Positions 27,101 through 36,532 of a stretch of DNA of 64,000 nt are shown here, piece by piece. Below the pieces are notes generated by a model, which saw only the letters and a list, made by a program, of their open reading frames with translations, ran no database searches and was not told where the DNA came from. This DNA comes from Haliclona indistincta (lineage: Eukaryota; Porifera; Demospongiae; Haplosclerida; Chalinidae). Location of the stretch: contig OZ024783.1 of assembly GCA_964017065.1 (NCBI GenBank), positions 14,134,040 to 14,198,039 on the forward strand, in the 5' to 3' direction. The position numbers were made by a program, and so were the translations under genes. How positions within the stretch are numbered: the stretch's first letter is position 1; each line of letters starts with the position of its first letter.

Positions 27101-27904
27101 TGTATTGTTATAGTTTATGTTACTGAACCGATTTTTTACAATTCGAATAGAGCGATTACGCACACTGTTATCAATATTCAGTATTGAATTAAATGGATTG
27201 TGCAGACAATTTTTGAAAGTGTTTCCTTCGATCTGAATGGGCCAAGCAGGAAAAGGAATATCATTAGGGAAATAATCCTGTGATACTTTTGAAAAACGAA
27301 TTCTAGGACATAAAATACTGTTACCAAAAACATTGTTAATGATGAAGATAGTATTTAAAAACTCAGTGTACAAGGAGACCGATACGAATGTACAATTATC
27401 AACACCAAGATAATATATTCCTGACATATTGATAAATGGAATTTCATTATCAATGCCAAATTGTTGATCACTTGGTTGATCAACCAAAGCAAATCCAAGC
27501 CCTTTCCATGACCACTCAAGAGCAATAGAATAGTCAGTGGTCCCTAGTGATATTTGAATTGAGGACCCAGAATATAAATTGATAAAGGCATTGTTGAACC
27601 CAACTATATCAATTAATGTGTCAATTTTAACTCGATGTGCTGGTGTAGTAAACTTGAGCAATTTTTGAACAGTTTGATTGTACATTACGTGTATAACAGT
27701 TTTTGATATATCTTCTGAATAGAAATCTCCATCGCTCATCTGGCTCCACACATACGCCAGTGTTTTACAGGAATGTTCCTGTGATATGCATGAGTATGCA
27801 TCTACTCCTGTCTCACTCACTTGAATTTTCTGTATGTCTCCATAAACACAGACAGTAATCACCGAAATTATCAGGAAAGTGTGTGAAAAGAATTGAATTG
27901 CCAT
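24131..27904 (-). CDS. Large beta-helix/multi-pass membrane protein, intact single exon (1257 aa)
   Basis: The ATG at 27904 starts a signal peptide (MAIQFFSHTFLIISVITVCV). Residues of about 30-580 form an Asn-rich ectodomain with recurring short hydrophobic strands of the type seen in right-handed parallel beta-helices (ISINGAPAGIFIQENLF, IQIEGNTFKNCLHNPF) and many N-glycosylation sites. Residues of about 580-830 are Cys-rich, including CSSGRGGILCRVCAEHF, an EGF-like hinge. From about residue 835 there are roughly 8-10 hydrophobic helices (AVVILFFAILFQILITIFLV to HALIIVPFLCAILSFICLLL), then a charged cytoplasmic tail (NRKKRGQELQQPQ). The architecture suggests a receptor or adhesion protein, but I cannot name the family with certainty. 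The frame is uninterrupted over 3.8 kb. Confidence 0.9.
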   Translation of the reverse strand: MAIQFFSHTFLIISVITVCVYGDIQKIQVSETGVDAYSCISQEHSCKTLAYVWSQMSDGDFYSEDISKTVIHVMYNQTVQKLLKFTTPAHRVKIDTLIDIVGFNNAFINLYSGSSIQISLGTTDYSIALEWSWKGLGFALVDQPSDQQFGIDNEIPFINMSGIYYLGVDNCTFVSVSLYTEFLNTIFIINNVFGNSILCPRIRFSKVSQDYFPNDIPFPAWPIQIEGNTFKNCLHNPFNSILNIDNSVRNRSIRIVKNRFSNINYNNTCAYPTYASAISINGAPAGIFIQENLFIGNTISFITIDVSIFYGALSDTPCTWCVMQDNAFLSNHFPKASGRQRPTLVIINARVNNSECYSNDLVMPFQISINQNLFENNTKTRLLRTEVGSKDSTMYNMISLTRLSLLNNKGASGLLIVKSNEPFHENIWLNMTSLRVENNTGRYEKDISGSLETTILYIKNTRQSIINDLNFRQNLGTSLVFENEQVYGDLCAKGISNFDANTGINGGAMSLYRVAFNSSCVSIISFKKNYAVYGGALYLKNSQNLCVCPGKCSTNLDFYDNRATTSGNAVYFDSSTDFDSNCETFNMKEVGSAANSISPDDYVLSIFPGQNIIVNISIIDQFDQPSLCTASAFILCDNQIYKCFDQNIKLSGPDSVVLVQPPNTNLSILDTNLMLQSPNQTNSQNVVLYLSCQNSNASIGITLNISSCPQGFSYNSKLNVCQCAINTKHTLHVCSTVLGAVCVSHGYWYGQVRNEYIVARCKYSECTMNSAPCPPGMQNGNNYFLLSGTQCSSGRGGILCRVCAEHFVFSFLSIYCIPQEKCSSLKAVVILFFAILFQILITIFLVLVVRFKHHLGCGFLYGPMLFLAVVNHIPLDEYSVYSTLSTVVSIITSVALLNLELFGRIPWCFFESIPKLYNYSLRVLGPLTVLLVLLGITALARWHPKCSLIEKIRLRVLPRSVLQRWNASHLRATYLQLSPLSLLQSWLASPLKAMCVLMMLSFWSLADISINILTPSVLETNNTSIYMVSIQPDIAFFSPQHLPLAIPALLVLLVVILPLVIILLSAPFLQHVISLFKIKPYLDEFQSCYKDKYRWYSGVYFVVWIAIVGIQGLPDSLLYTQTIFFLLLCAQFLIKPYKSKLLNIADTLLLIDLNFFIALLYKNIDKPLSSHVFSSLLVHALIIVPFLCAILSFICLLLIKCGVYDNIKGIWNRKKRGQELQQPQDVFELSHPEVPVQEVRVSGITEREPLIAIVDNQ

Positions 27905-28029
27905 CTTAGAGGCTGTGAAATAGAATAAAATTTAACAAGCTATATAAGAATTTTATGCAACTCACAACTAACAGAAAAACTTGCAATCCAAATAGTTCAA
28001 TGCAAATGCACCAGAGCATACACGTATAA

Positions 28030-29400
28030 ATAACCGTTTTTCCGTTTTTAGCATGCTATTGCTACAGAAGATCAGTTGACAAATTAAAGAAATATATATA
28101 TAAAACAAAGACAAAGAAAGTTGTCATAACAAAGACAAAGAATGATATACATATCGGACTAAGTGCATGCACCTGTAAAATCTCCAAATAAAAACAAAGA
28201 CAGAGAAAGTTATCATAACAAAGACAAAGAAAGATATACATATCGGACTAAGTGCATGCACCTGTAAAATCTCCAAATAAGACAACTTTTCAAAACAGCC
28301 AGGGTATTTTCTTCACAGTGCGGCGGGATCTTCGGCATGCTTGTGAATAATTTTATTCACTGTCGCGATATTGGTGTACAAATCTATGAGATGTATGAAC
28401 ACTCCTCACAGTTTGAAGACCTATCAAAAATATTTCAATGCTGCGCTTTGTTTTGTATACGACGTATAGCTAGACAAACATAAAAACAAGATACAGTTAA
28501 CCTTTTAGTTGCCAAGTTATTTCGTCAGAAATTTGACTTGCTCTAAACTGGCAGTTTGTTTTGCAATTTTCTACAAAATGCAGTACGCTAGCTATTCCAA
28601 ACTAGCACCCTTTTCTCCTGGCATGTCAAGGTTTACGAAAATGTACTAAACTCTAATCTGGCCACTCCCACTTCGGAACTGAAGCCACTTAAGTGTTGCG
28701 GCCTCGTCAATTTTTTGCTCATTTTGATCTTCATTCAGCCATGGTGACTGATACAAAAACCTGGTGGTGTCCAGGTGAGCGAACAGGACAGTTTAGACCA
28801 TATTCTATGCCAAAGTATGCATTTCCGGGCATCCTGAAGCCCTAAAAATGCCGAAAGCGGCGAGGGGCTCTGCCCCTTCGAACCCCGGGTTAAAGGGGGG
28901 ACACCCCCTTTAAAAATCCCCCCGTCCCCCGTTCTATATATTTTAGTGGGGAGGGCGCGGCGAAAAACAGTGGGTTTTTTCAGGTAATTTGCATTAAACT
29001 TGATTTGACCTTTCTAGAGCACTTTTTACACTACTTATGACGTCTAGAGTAGGTGGAGTCAATTATGACACCTATAGGTGTCATTAGGGGTTAAAGGGTT
29101 AATGAGTTTTCATCAAAAATTGTAAATCTTGCTGGAAATGCTCCAAAGTTGATGAAAATCAATTCTAAGTGTTCTAAATGTCATTTAAAATTCAGTTTTG
29201 GAAGAAATAGACGCCGAAGGATTATAAGGTGATTAATCTGAAGTGTTATGCTTTTTCTAGATACTAGAACCATAAACCATCAGAAGATTATTATGCATCT
29301 TTCCCTTGCACCTCTAATGTTGCTGTCTAATATACACTGCACAGTTATTTATACTACCTCAACAGTCGTAATATCATGTATCACTTAAGTGGTTACCCAA
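28030..29400 (+). repeat. Second copy of the 4.56-5.72 kb low-copy repeat
   Basis: Contains the same ordered blocks as 4560-5720. The segment with 'gacaaagaaagttatcataac' and 'gcatgcacctgtaaaatctc' is present twice in tandem (28095-28185 and 28195-28285). A foreign GC-rich block interrupts it at 28840-28960. Confidence 0.6.
28840..28965. other. GC-rich hairpin cluster
   Basis: Within AT-rich DNA, nested short inverted pairs occur: GAGGGGCTCTGCCCCTTC, CGAACCCCGGGTT, and AAAGGGGGGACACCCCCTTT. Composition differs sharply from both flanks. No promoter or coding signal was recognised. Confidence 0.6.
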
Positions 29401-29639
29401 TGTATTATTACTGTGTTACATGTACCTCTATATGAGTGTACTATTAGTTGATGAAAAGTGAAAACAGTCTGAGAGGGTGTTAAAGATGGACAGAGAAGAC
29501 CAGGTCAACAAGGCCTTTATGCTCAATTCTTAATAAGCACAGAATCAGCTCTAGATAGAGCGCGGCAAACCCATTACCAAGACAACTCAAAAGGGTCTCT
29601 CAGTTGTACATAAGTGATCGAGTAGTGACCCAATGCCAG

Positions 29640-30010
29640 TCCTTATTACTATTCTTCTATATACGTACAAGCTAATGCTAATCCTAATCTTCAGAAGAAT
29701 GATCGTACCACATCTCTTATGCTATAGTGTGTATATTCTAACCATAAAACTGTTCAACTGTTATTAACCAATGGAGCTGATCCTAATGTACAACACTCTG
29801 CAGATGGTTTTCTCCTCTCGTATATGCTTATTATACTGGTCACCTTGATTCTACTGAGCTACTCTTGGTACATCAGATCCCAGCATGGTGAACTCACAAC
29901 TGAGGACTAATTGCTCTAGATGTTAGAGGTTATGGAAGTCACGATGACGTCTACGACATGATTCAAGCAATAAAATCAGTCATGCAGTCCTCGACCACTC
30001 CAACTGTTCT
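29640..30010 (+). pseudogene. Degenerate ankyrin-repeat remnant
   Basis: Short stretches still read as ankyrin: NANPNLQKNDRTTSLM, then after a stop HKTVQLLLTNGADPNVQH. The reading is then lost. A closely related remnant is at 41480-41850 (NDGVTPLCMAAR; TNG…DPNVQHSDGFTALM). Confidence 0.6.
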
Positions 30011-30296
30011 CAAGGCTAAATAGATTTCTACTAATATAGAAATCCTTTCTTGTATCACCCTTTATCTAATCTTCTCTCGCTTGTATATTGAACAAGTTGG
30101 TACCAAACAAATGAGACCATGGCTAGCCTTAACCAGGCAATGGAGAGCCAAAAATATTTTTAAACTGAAAATTAGTCAAAAGGTAAAATTAATAACTATA
30201 GTGAGAAATCCGTACCTTCATGTGCATTTCTAAATTATTTTTGTATGATCTGTACCTACCACCCTAAAAATTACAATTACATCATCAAAAGTTGCA

Positions 30297-32898
30297 TCAC
30301 TGTTCATTTCCTGTATCTTCCTTCCACCACTCCAGTATATTGTCAGGACCCTCTACAAGTGGCTTGACCAAATCGTGTGCTGTAGGATAGTAGACCGTAT
30401 TCCTAATGTAGTAAGGTCTATTGTTATCTTTATAAGCAACTCTGATCCTGTCCCGAACTGTTTTAGGATCATCCCAGTTAGTGTGTGGAGTTTCTCTTCC
30501 GATATCATGGATAGCAAACGAGTACATTGGCTGCAGCAAAATAAACCCACTTTCGGCACCGAATCCAAAACGACTGTGATTTTCTGGGTAGCACGGAGCA
30601 AATGTGGTAACAAATATCGGAATGGAGATCAGCTCGAATGCCCAACCAACTTGACCCACGTAGGACTTGTTCATACAGTGAAATCCAGCTGGGTCGTGAT
30701 CAGATATACATTTCAGAACTCGGCGTACACTCTGACCAAAACAACGCAAATCACTACTGAATGTCTTGCCTGGCAATTCAAATACAAATCCATCAAGATG
30801 CAGTGAGTCTCCAACAAGCAAGAACTTGATTAAAGCAGGAATAGACCTATACAAAATGAGGAGAAAAGAGTTTCATGAACATAATAAATTGAGCAAGAAT
30901 TAATTCATTGCCTGTGATTATGCAACAATAAAATAATAATTATTATGGCACTGGTTGTTTCTATATCACGGCAGTGAATTTCAACAACTTGAAGAAAGTG
31001 TCAACCGTTTAAGCCCCAATGACGTCATTTGGTGTCATACATACTTCAGCATGTAGAGTTAAGTCTTTCACTGCTTGCTGACTGCATGACACACCCATTG
31101 TATCAGTATCCCGTAACCATAGAATATAAAATTGAGCTACCATTGCACACAAGAATTATACAGTCAATGCCAGTTCATAGTAATGTACAGTGTACGTGCA
31201 TGCACAAAAACTGCCTAATAAGAAGTTTTTAAATACTGATAATTGTTACTATCATGTACCTCATCACATTTCCCTCAAGGCTTAGAGCATTGTCATAATC
31301 TCGGCAGCCCCAGAGTACGGCTTGTTTGGAAAAAATGCAGTGTGTATTATTTTTGATCTGTTCGAAGTTCTGAAGAGCTTGGTTATTTTCCACATCATAA
31401 AGTACAAACTCCAAAATCATGTCAGTGTATTTCTTATGAATTTCAGCTGAGACGTGATCCTCATCTCTCACTTTCTGTTTCCTGTTGAAATACATAAATA
31501 TTGCAACTGAAAATTTACCACAAAAGTTTTTACAATAAAATTGTACATATAATTGCTGATCCCAAACATTCGTACACTAGCTACTCCACCTTTGTGGTCA
31601 AGGGCTGCTGTGCTGCCACAACCCTTTTTATGCCTCGGTGGGCGGAGCCAAGAGGCATACAGTAATTGTGTGTCTGTCTGTCTGTCTGTATGTCTGTACG
31701 CTCTAGTTCTGAAAGACGGCAAAAAATCAGCTGGTGGCAAATGCAATATCGACATAACATGTTAATAGCTCGAACTTGATGGTCCTAGACTTTTGAATTT
31801 AAGGTTTGTTCGTGAGTTATGGCGTGATTTGCTTACTTTGTTTACCGTTGCTGGCGATCTGGACTTCCCCGAAGTCGAATGTGACCATGGTTAACTGGCT
31901 ACCAGATTGTAGGTTTGATCTGGACTACAGGATAGCGTGGCGGGTCTGGATAAAATTCAGCAAAAACCAAAAAAGCTGCTACAGGGATGGCTGTGTGCAC
32001 GCTCAATACTGTGGTAGCATACTATTGGCTTCTGTTATTTTTGCCAGCTTGTATCAATAGCTTGCATTGTACTAAAAAATCTATTACAATCATCATCTGC
32101 TAATGGAACAGCTGTAAAGGGTTTTGCAGGTTGCTTGACCAAACAATTTCCTGTTCGCGCATGCCCATAGCATGTTTCTGTATACTAATTGTACAGTAAA
32201 CATACTGTGCGCATGCGCCTGTAAAAAGTCTTTGGTCAAGCAACCTGAAAAACCCTGTATTGTTGTGTGCTGTCAAAGCATGTCCAGTGAGCAGTATGCA
32301 TGAAATTCTACTGAGGCATCTGCACATAAAAAAATTATGGTGCTTCATTGGGGACAGCATTGCATTAAATTAAACAATTCATGTAATATGAATATGTACT
32401 CTGTGCTCACAATTGCAATGGTACGGTACCTTACAATGGCATAGTGCGACATGTTCCTGCAGTCCAGAGCAGTTGCATACTTTACAGAGCATGGCATGTC
32501 TATGGTCGTACCATACTGTCACACATGCATACACAAACCTAAATGTTCGACCTCCCTCAGGGTCAAGACTGGGCCTCCATGATATACATGCAATTAAATC
32601 AACCATGCACTCCATAGTAACAGCTAGTTGATGAACCCAACGCTACTAACTTACCCTTTGGCAGGATTGTCTGTCGATTTTTTGTTTGAAGTAATAGGCT
32701 TGTTGTAAGAATCACGGTCAAGAAGGTACAGGGAGCCTGAGACAATCATGCAATTATTATTATGAGACATATATCAATAACTGACTAACCAATTAGCGCA
32801 ATTAAGGACACAAAAGAATACCAAGTAAAAGTCAATGAGCAGAACGAGAATGCACACAAGCTCAAGAGACGACAAGCATCCACGAATAGTCGCCACAT
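30297..32898 (-). CDS. YqcI/YcgG-like protein with N-terminal membrane anchor (4 exons, about 320 aa)
   Basis: Exons: 32898-32790, 32736-32655, 31481-31260, 30846-30297, total 963 nt in one frame with good GT-AG sites. Exon 1 encodes a hydrophobic stretch (SLCAFSFCSLTFTWYSF) that should act as signal anchor or signal peptide. The rest holds conserved-looking blocks: HCIFSKQAVLWGCRDY, LSLEGNVMRSIPALIKF, IPIFVTTFAPCYPENHSRF with a Cys-containing APCYP motif, FILLQPMYSFAIHDI, and DDPKTVRDRIRVAYKD. The 'I.FVTTFAP…H.R……QP.YSF' layout reminds me of the YqcI/YcgG family (PF08892), but this is from memory. Reaction unknown. The 0.8-kb introns hold repeat fragments. Confidence 0.7.
31615..31770 (-). 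repeat. End of the TGCCTCGGTGG repeat family, within an intron
   Basis: TATGCCTCGGTGGGCGGAGC followed by a (TGTC)n tract is the reverse complement of the end at 34636-34712. It lies in the intron between exons 2 and 3 of the YqcI-like gene. Confidence 0.6.
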
Positions 32899-33254
32899 CG
32901 CCAGAAACTAGCAGTTACTCGTCTCCGCCCCTCGCTCTGCCCATAACTGGATGGCGGGTACATGTACGTATTCAGTGCTGACATACGACACGCCCACTAA
33001 CGAATAATAATTATATGCAGGAATGTATGGAATGTATGCTTTGGACAGTTTGCCATCGCGCTATAGTAAATGATATCGAGCTCAGGTGTGCATTGTTTAA
33101 ACTCCAGATTAAGGCAAGTGATATTCCAGAACAATCCATTGAAAATAGCTGAAACAAGTTTTCTACTGTTACAGTGATTGAACAACATTTTTGCGTATTG
33201 CATCCATAGTTTGTGCGTCACAGTCGCAATTTCTTTATATTATTAACCGACTGA

Positions 33255-34712
33255 TGCTCAAGAACTAGGCACCGAAGGTACTTATGCCTCGGTGGAATGT
33301 TATGCATACATGCCTGTCTGACTAAATACGCTGAACTGAAATACACAAGCAGTAGTGAAAGTCTGCTGTTGCTAGTTGAACACTATGTTAGTGGCTGACA
33401 ACTTATAAAAACATACACAATAAACTGCAGCCTTTCTGTACAGTTATGCAATCAGAAGCCAATCAGTGCTGACCACAATTCAACTGGGCGTGTCTACAAT
33501 GTTCAGTACAGCCCATGCATACTAGATAGCTTCCATAGCTTGCTCACACAATTTCTCTGGACCTGTGCTGCTATCCTGTAGTGAAATTCTAACCTATAAG
33601 CTTATAGGTAGTCACCTATGGATAGCTTTGCCTTTCCAGATCGCCAGCAACAGCTCGATCGCGAGCCGGTGAGCAAATTGCGCCATAACTCACGAACAAA
33701 GCTTCGTATAAAGTTTTCACATTTTCTAGAGCGAGATAACACCGTGTACTACTTGCATTGCTAGTTTCAGAGCTGAACTTTCAGCGTGCGCTACAAAACT
33801 GAACCAGCCGTGAGCAATTCACGCGGTAACTTACGCACTAAGCTTTAAAATCAAACTTCTGAAAATTCAGATCCGAGCAAGTATCGATTTCTACCCGTGC
33901 TGCTTTTTTCAGCGATTAGTTTTCAGCGAGCTACGAGAAATCGTTGCGACAGAATGACTGAATGACTGAACTAGGCACCAAAGGTGCTGATGCCTCGGTG
34001 GAGCACAGGGACAACCGACAGTAAACCAAAGGTGCAGATGCGTCGGTGGAATGCAACAATTTCACATACACAGCAACAAACTGCAGCTGTTGTACCTTTC
34101 TGTACAGCAATCACAATGCAGTATAATAGTTATGCAATCAGAAGCCAATCAGTGCTGACCACTAATTCAACTGGGCGTGTCTATATTGTTCAGGGCAACA
34201 GCACGTACAACGAGCGAGATAGCTTGCTTACACAATTTCTTTAGACATACGATGTAACCTATCAGCTTCTAGGCAGTCAACTGTGGATAGTTTTGTCCAC
34301 GGAGAACTCCAGATCGCCAGCAACGGCCATCGATCGCGAGGTAAGCAAAGCTATACGCCATAACTCTAGAACGCAGCTTCATATACAAGTCTGCCGTGCT
34401 GTTCTGAAGTAAAGGCGAACTCACTAGCTGTAAGGCAGCCAGCATTAGACAATTTTGTCGTTACATCAGCAACTAGATCGCCAGCCGGCGATCGCGAGGT
34501 AAGCAATCACGCTATAACTCACGAACAGAGCTTTATAACCAAAATCCTTACAATTCATTTTCAAGCAAATATCGACTTTAGCTTGTGTTGCACGTTTCAG
34601 CGCTTAGTTTTCAGCGAGCGACGAGAAATCCTGCCGACAGACAGACACATACATACATACATACACAAACGAACTACTGTATGCCTCGTGGCTCCGCCCA
34701 CCGAGGCATAAT
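33255..34712 (+). repeat. Two tandem about 700-bp members of the TGCCTCGGTGG repeat family
   Basis: 33262-33945 and 33966-34660 align in direct orientation. Shared blocks are 'ctaggcacc.aaggt..tgatgcctcggtgg', 'gcaatcagaagccaatcagtgctgacca', 'caactgggcgtgtct', and 'agatcgccagcaac'. The second copy ends in (CATA)n and then the inverted GCCTCGTGGCTCCGCCCACC end. A more distant relative forms the two direct repeats at 56.2-57.2 kb. No long ORF. Confidence 0.65.
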
Positions 34713-34928
34713 GATAGCAATGCTGTTTTGATTACGTTGGTACTTTCTTAGGTGGATAATTTTGCCAACCAATTCCCTATCTTCATCTCTCTGTACTGCA
34801 AAAACTAAATGAGGTAAGGGTGGGGTAAGGTAGCTTAAACGAAAGCTCTTGGGTAGTAGTATCCATTTCGCAACATACTTACCGATCAAATTGTCCTCTA
34901 AAGACGTAGCTGACCAGAAAAGTCGCAA
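34690..34928 (-). pseudogene. Short two-exon reading frame truncated by repeat DNA
   Basis: 34928-34883 reads MRLFWSATSLEDNLI up to a GTAAGTATG donor. An acceptor TTTAG at about 34810 continues in phase as FAVQRDEDRELVGKIIHL, then runs into the repeat family, which supplies the stop. Probably the 5' part of a gene that lost its remainder. No family recognised. Confidence 0.3.
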
Positions 34929-35129
34929 TGTATTTTGGTTTACCCTACGTGCAGCAACATCAGCATTACGTCAGAATAAATTAGCTTGTCGTACTCCCGC
35001 CTGCTCTTTGTTCACCCAATCCCAGGTCCGGATGCATTACGTCACAGGCAGGAAGCACGTGCTGATATATCGATTAGGCGCGGCCCACCCAGTTTAAACT
35101 TTAAACATCACGTCATCTATGTATTTGCA

Positions 35130-35225
35130 TGTGGATGAGGCTGCCGTATAGCCAAAGATAATCTATGTTATAGCGTGGCGCACTAATGCATTAAAATGCC
35201 ATAAAGTCTTTGATCATGCTCCATT
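35130..35225. other. Short spacer before the LINE fragment
   Basis: No gene seen. The LINE similarity may begin slightly upstream of 35226, but the frame is not readable. Confidence 0.3.
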
Positions 35226-35715
35226 GACACTCAAATCTTCCTTCAAGAGTACTACCATCTCAGCCATTGAGTCTGTTCAATGCTTTGCCTTAAAACCAGT
35301 TTCAAAATCTTGGTCGACAGACTACAACCTTCTTCTTTCCTCCCTAAAAGTTACGAATTTGGCACAACGAAGGAGATCAGCTAAAATTCTAACAATTTTC
35401 AAGTTAAAAATCATCATTCTCATTCAATCAATTCTCCACTTCAATCTCCTCCTATTCCATCTTATTTTTCCCGTACTTATTCTCTATTCAATTTTATTCC
35501 AATTCACTGCAAATCATCTTCATATTTTAATTCATTTTATCCATCGTCAATCAAACTCTGGAATAGTCTCCCTGTATCTATTAAATCGGCTCATTCTCTC
35601 TCATTTTTGAAGTCTCTCCTCTCTTCATCCTTTAAGTAGCACTAGTTGCTATTCACATTTCTTTGAAATGAAAAATGAAAAAAATAAAATAAAATAAAAT
35701 AAAATAAAACCTCAA
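35226..35715 (+). mobile_element. Non-LTR retrotransposon (LINE) 3' end
   Basis: The translation shows the C-terminal end of a LINE reverse-transcriptase ORF: AIESVQCFALKPVSKSW, then after a frame change FYPSSIKLWNSLPVSIKS and FLKSLLSSSFK followed by a stop. It ends with an (AAAAT)n tail at 35685-35710, as in CR1/L2/RTE-like elements. The reverse-transcriptase catalytic part and endonuclease are absent (5' truncated). Confidence 0.8.
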
Positions 35716-36532
35716 TTATACTGCATCATCTATGAATGCAGCCGGCCTGGGCTCAACGATTATAGTCAGCTGGTAAAAATGCACTCAAAATTCTAGTTAA
35801 TCAGGCCATCTGCATTTACGTAACATTAGTTGAGTAGGCTGCATGAGCTAGTACTGCATGCAAGCTATACTTGAACTATCTCTGAATTTACACAATGTAG
35901 GGATGACCTCAAATTACGTTGGCGGCTACTCATGTGTGAAAATGATCATGAGTTATCGCACACATGCTAAAGGCTGTTGTGATGTTGGCCATGGGCACGT
36001 GACGCGGAGGAAAATATTACCAGTTATATCGCTCAAAAGGGCGCAATCTGACAGGTCAGAATAGTCGTAGTATAGTATAAGTAGTTATAGTACACGGATC
36101 CGTTGCCTATCCATGTTAGTACAGCGGTTTGAAGAGATATTGCAGCGCCACTGTAAGCTTAAGTACTGTATTGCGTTGACCAATCAAACTTGGCTGGTCA
36201 CGTGCGGACCTGCGCGTTTGATGGTCAACAAAAACGTGTTACTTCCGCTTTAAATGCAAGATCTCGATCTGTATGTATTGTCTTAGTCTAGCGAAGTTAC
36301 TATAGGACCGCACCCTGATGTTGACGATATTAGCTCGCCCAGTAGAGTCTACCCCAGTATTTCTTTTTTTTCCTATAAAAAGGAAGGACTTGGCGCTTCT
36401 CCGCGGCTGAGAACCATAGCTCGCTGTCTCAAAGGATTTGGGACAGTCGCGATCATAGTTAGAAACTCTACAAGTCCGGCGGTCTCGGCTTCGGCGCACG
36501 CATTACGAACGGTCCACGGTGCATTATATAAC
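35716..36532. other. NLR upstream region with transposon pieces
   Basis: 35896-35960 (GTAGGGATGACCTC, GGCGGCTACTCATGTGTG) is the reverse complement of 53530-53575. 36365-36400 resembles an arm of the MITE at 20618-20950. The last 50 bases precede the NLR start and may contain its promoter. No TATA or other motif was recognised. Confidence 0.45.
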
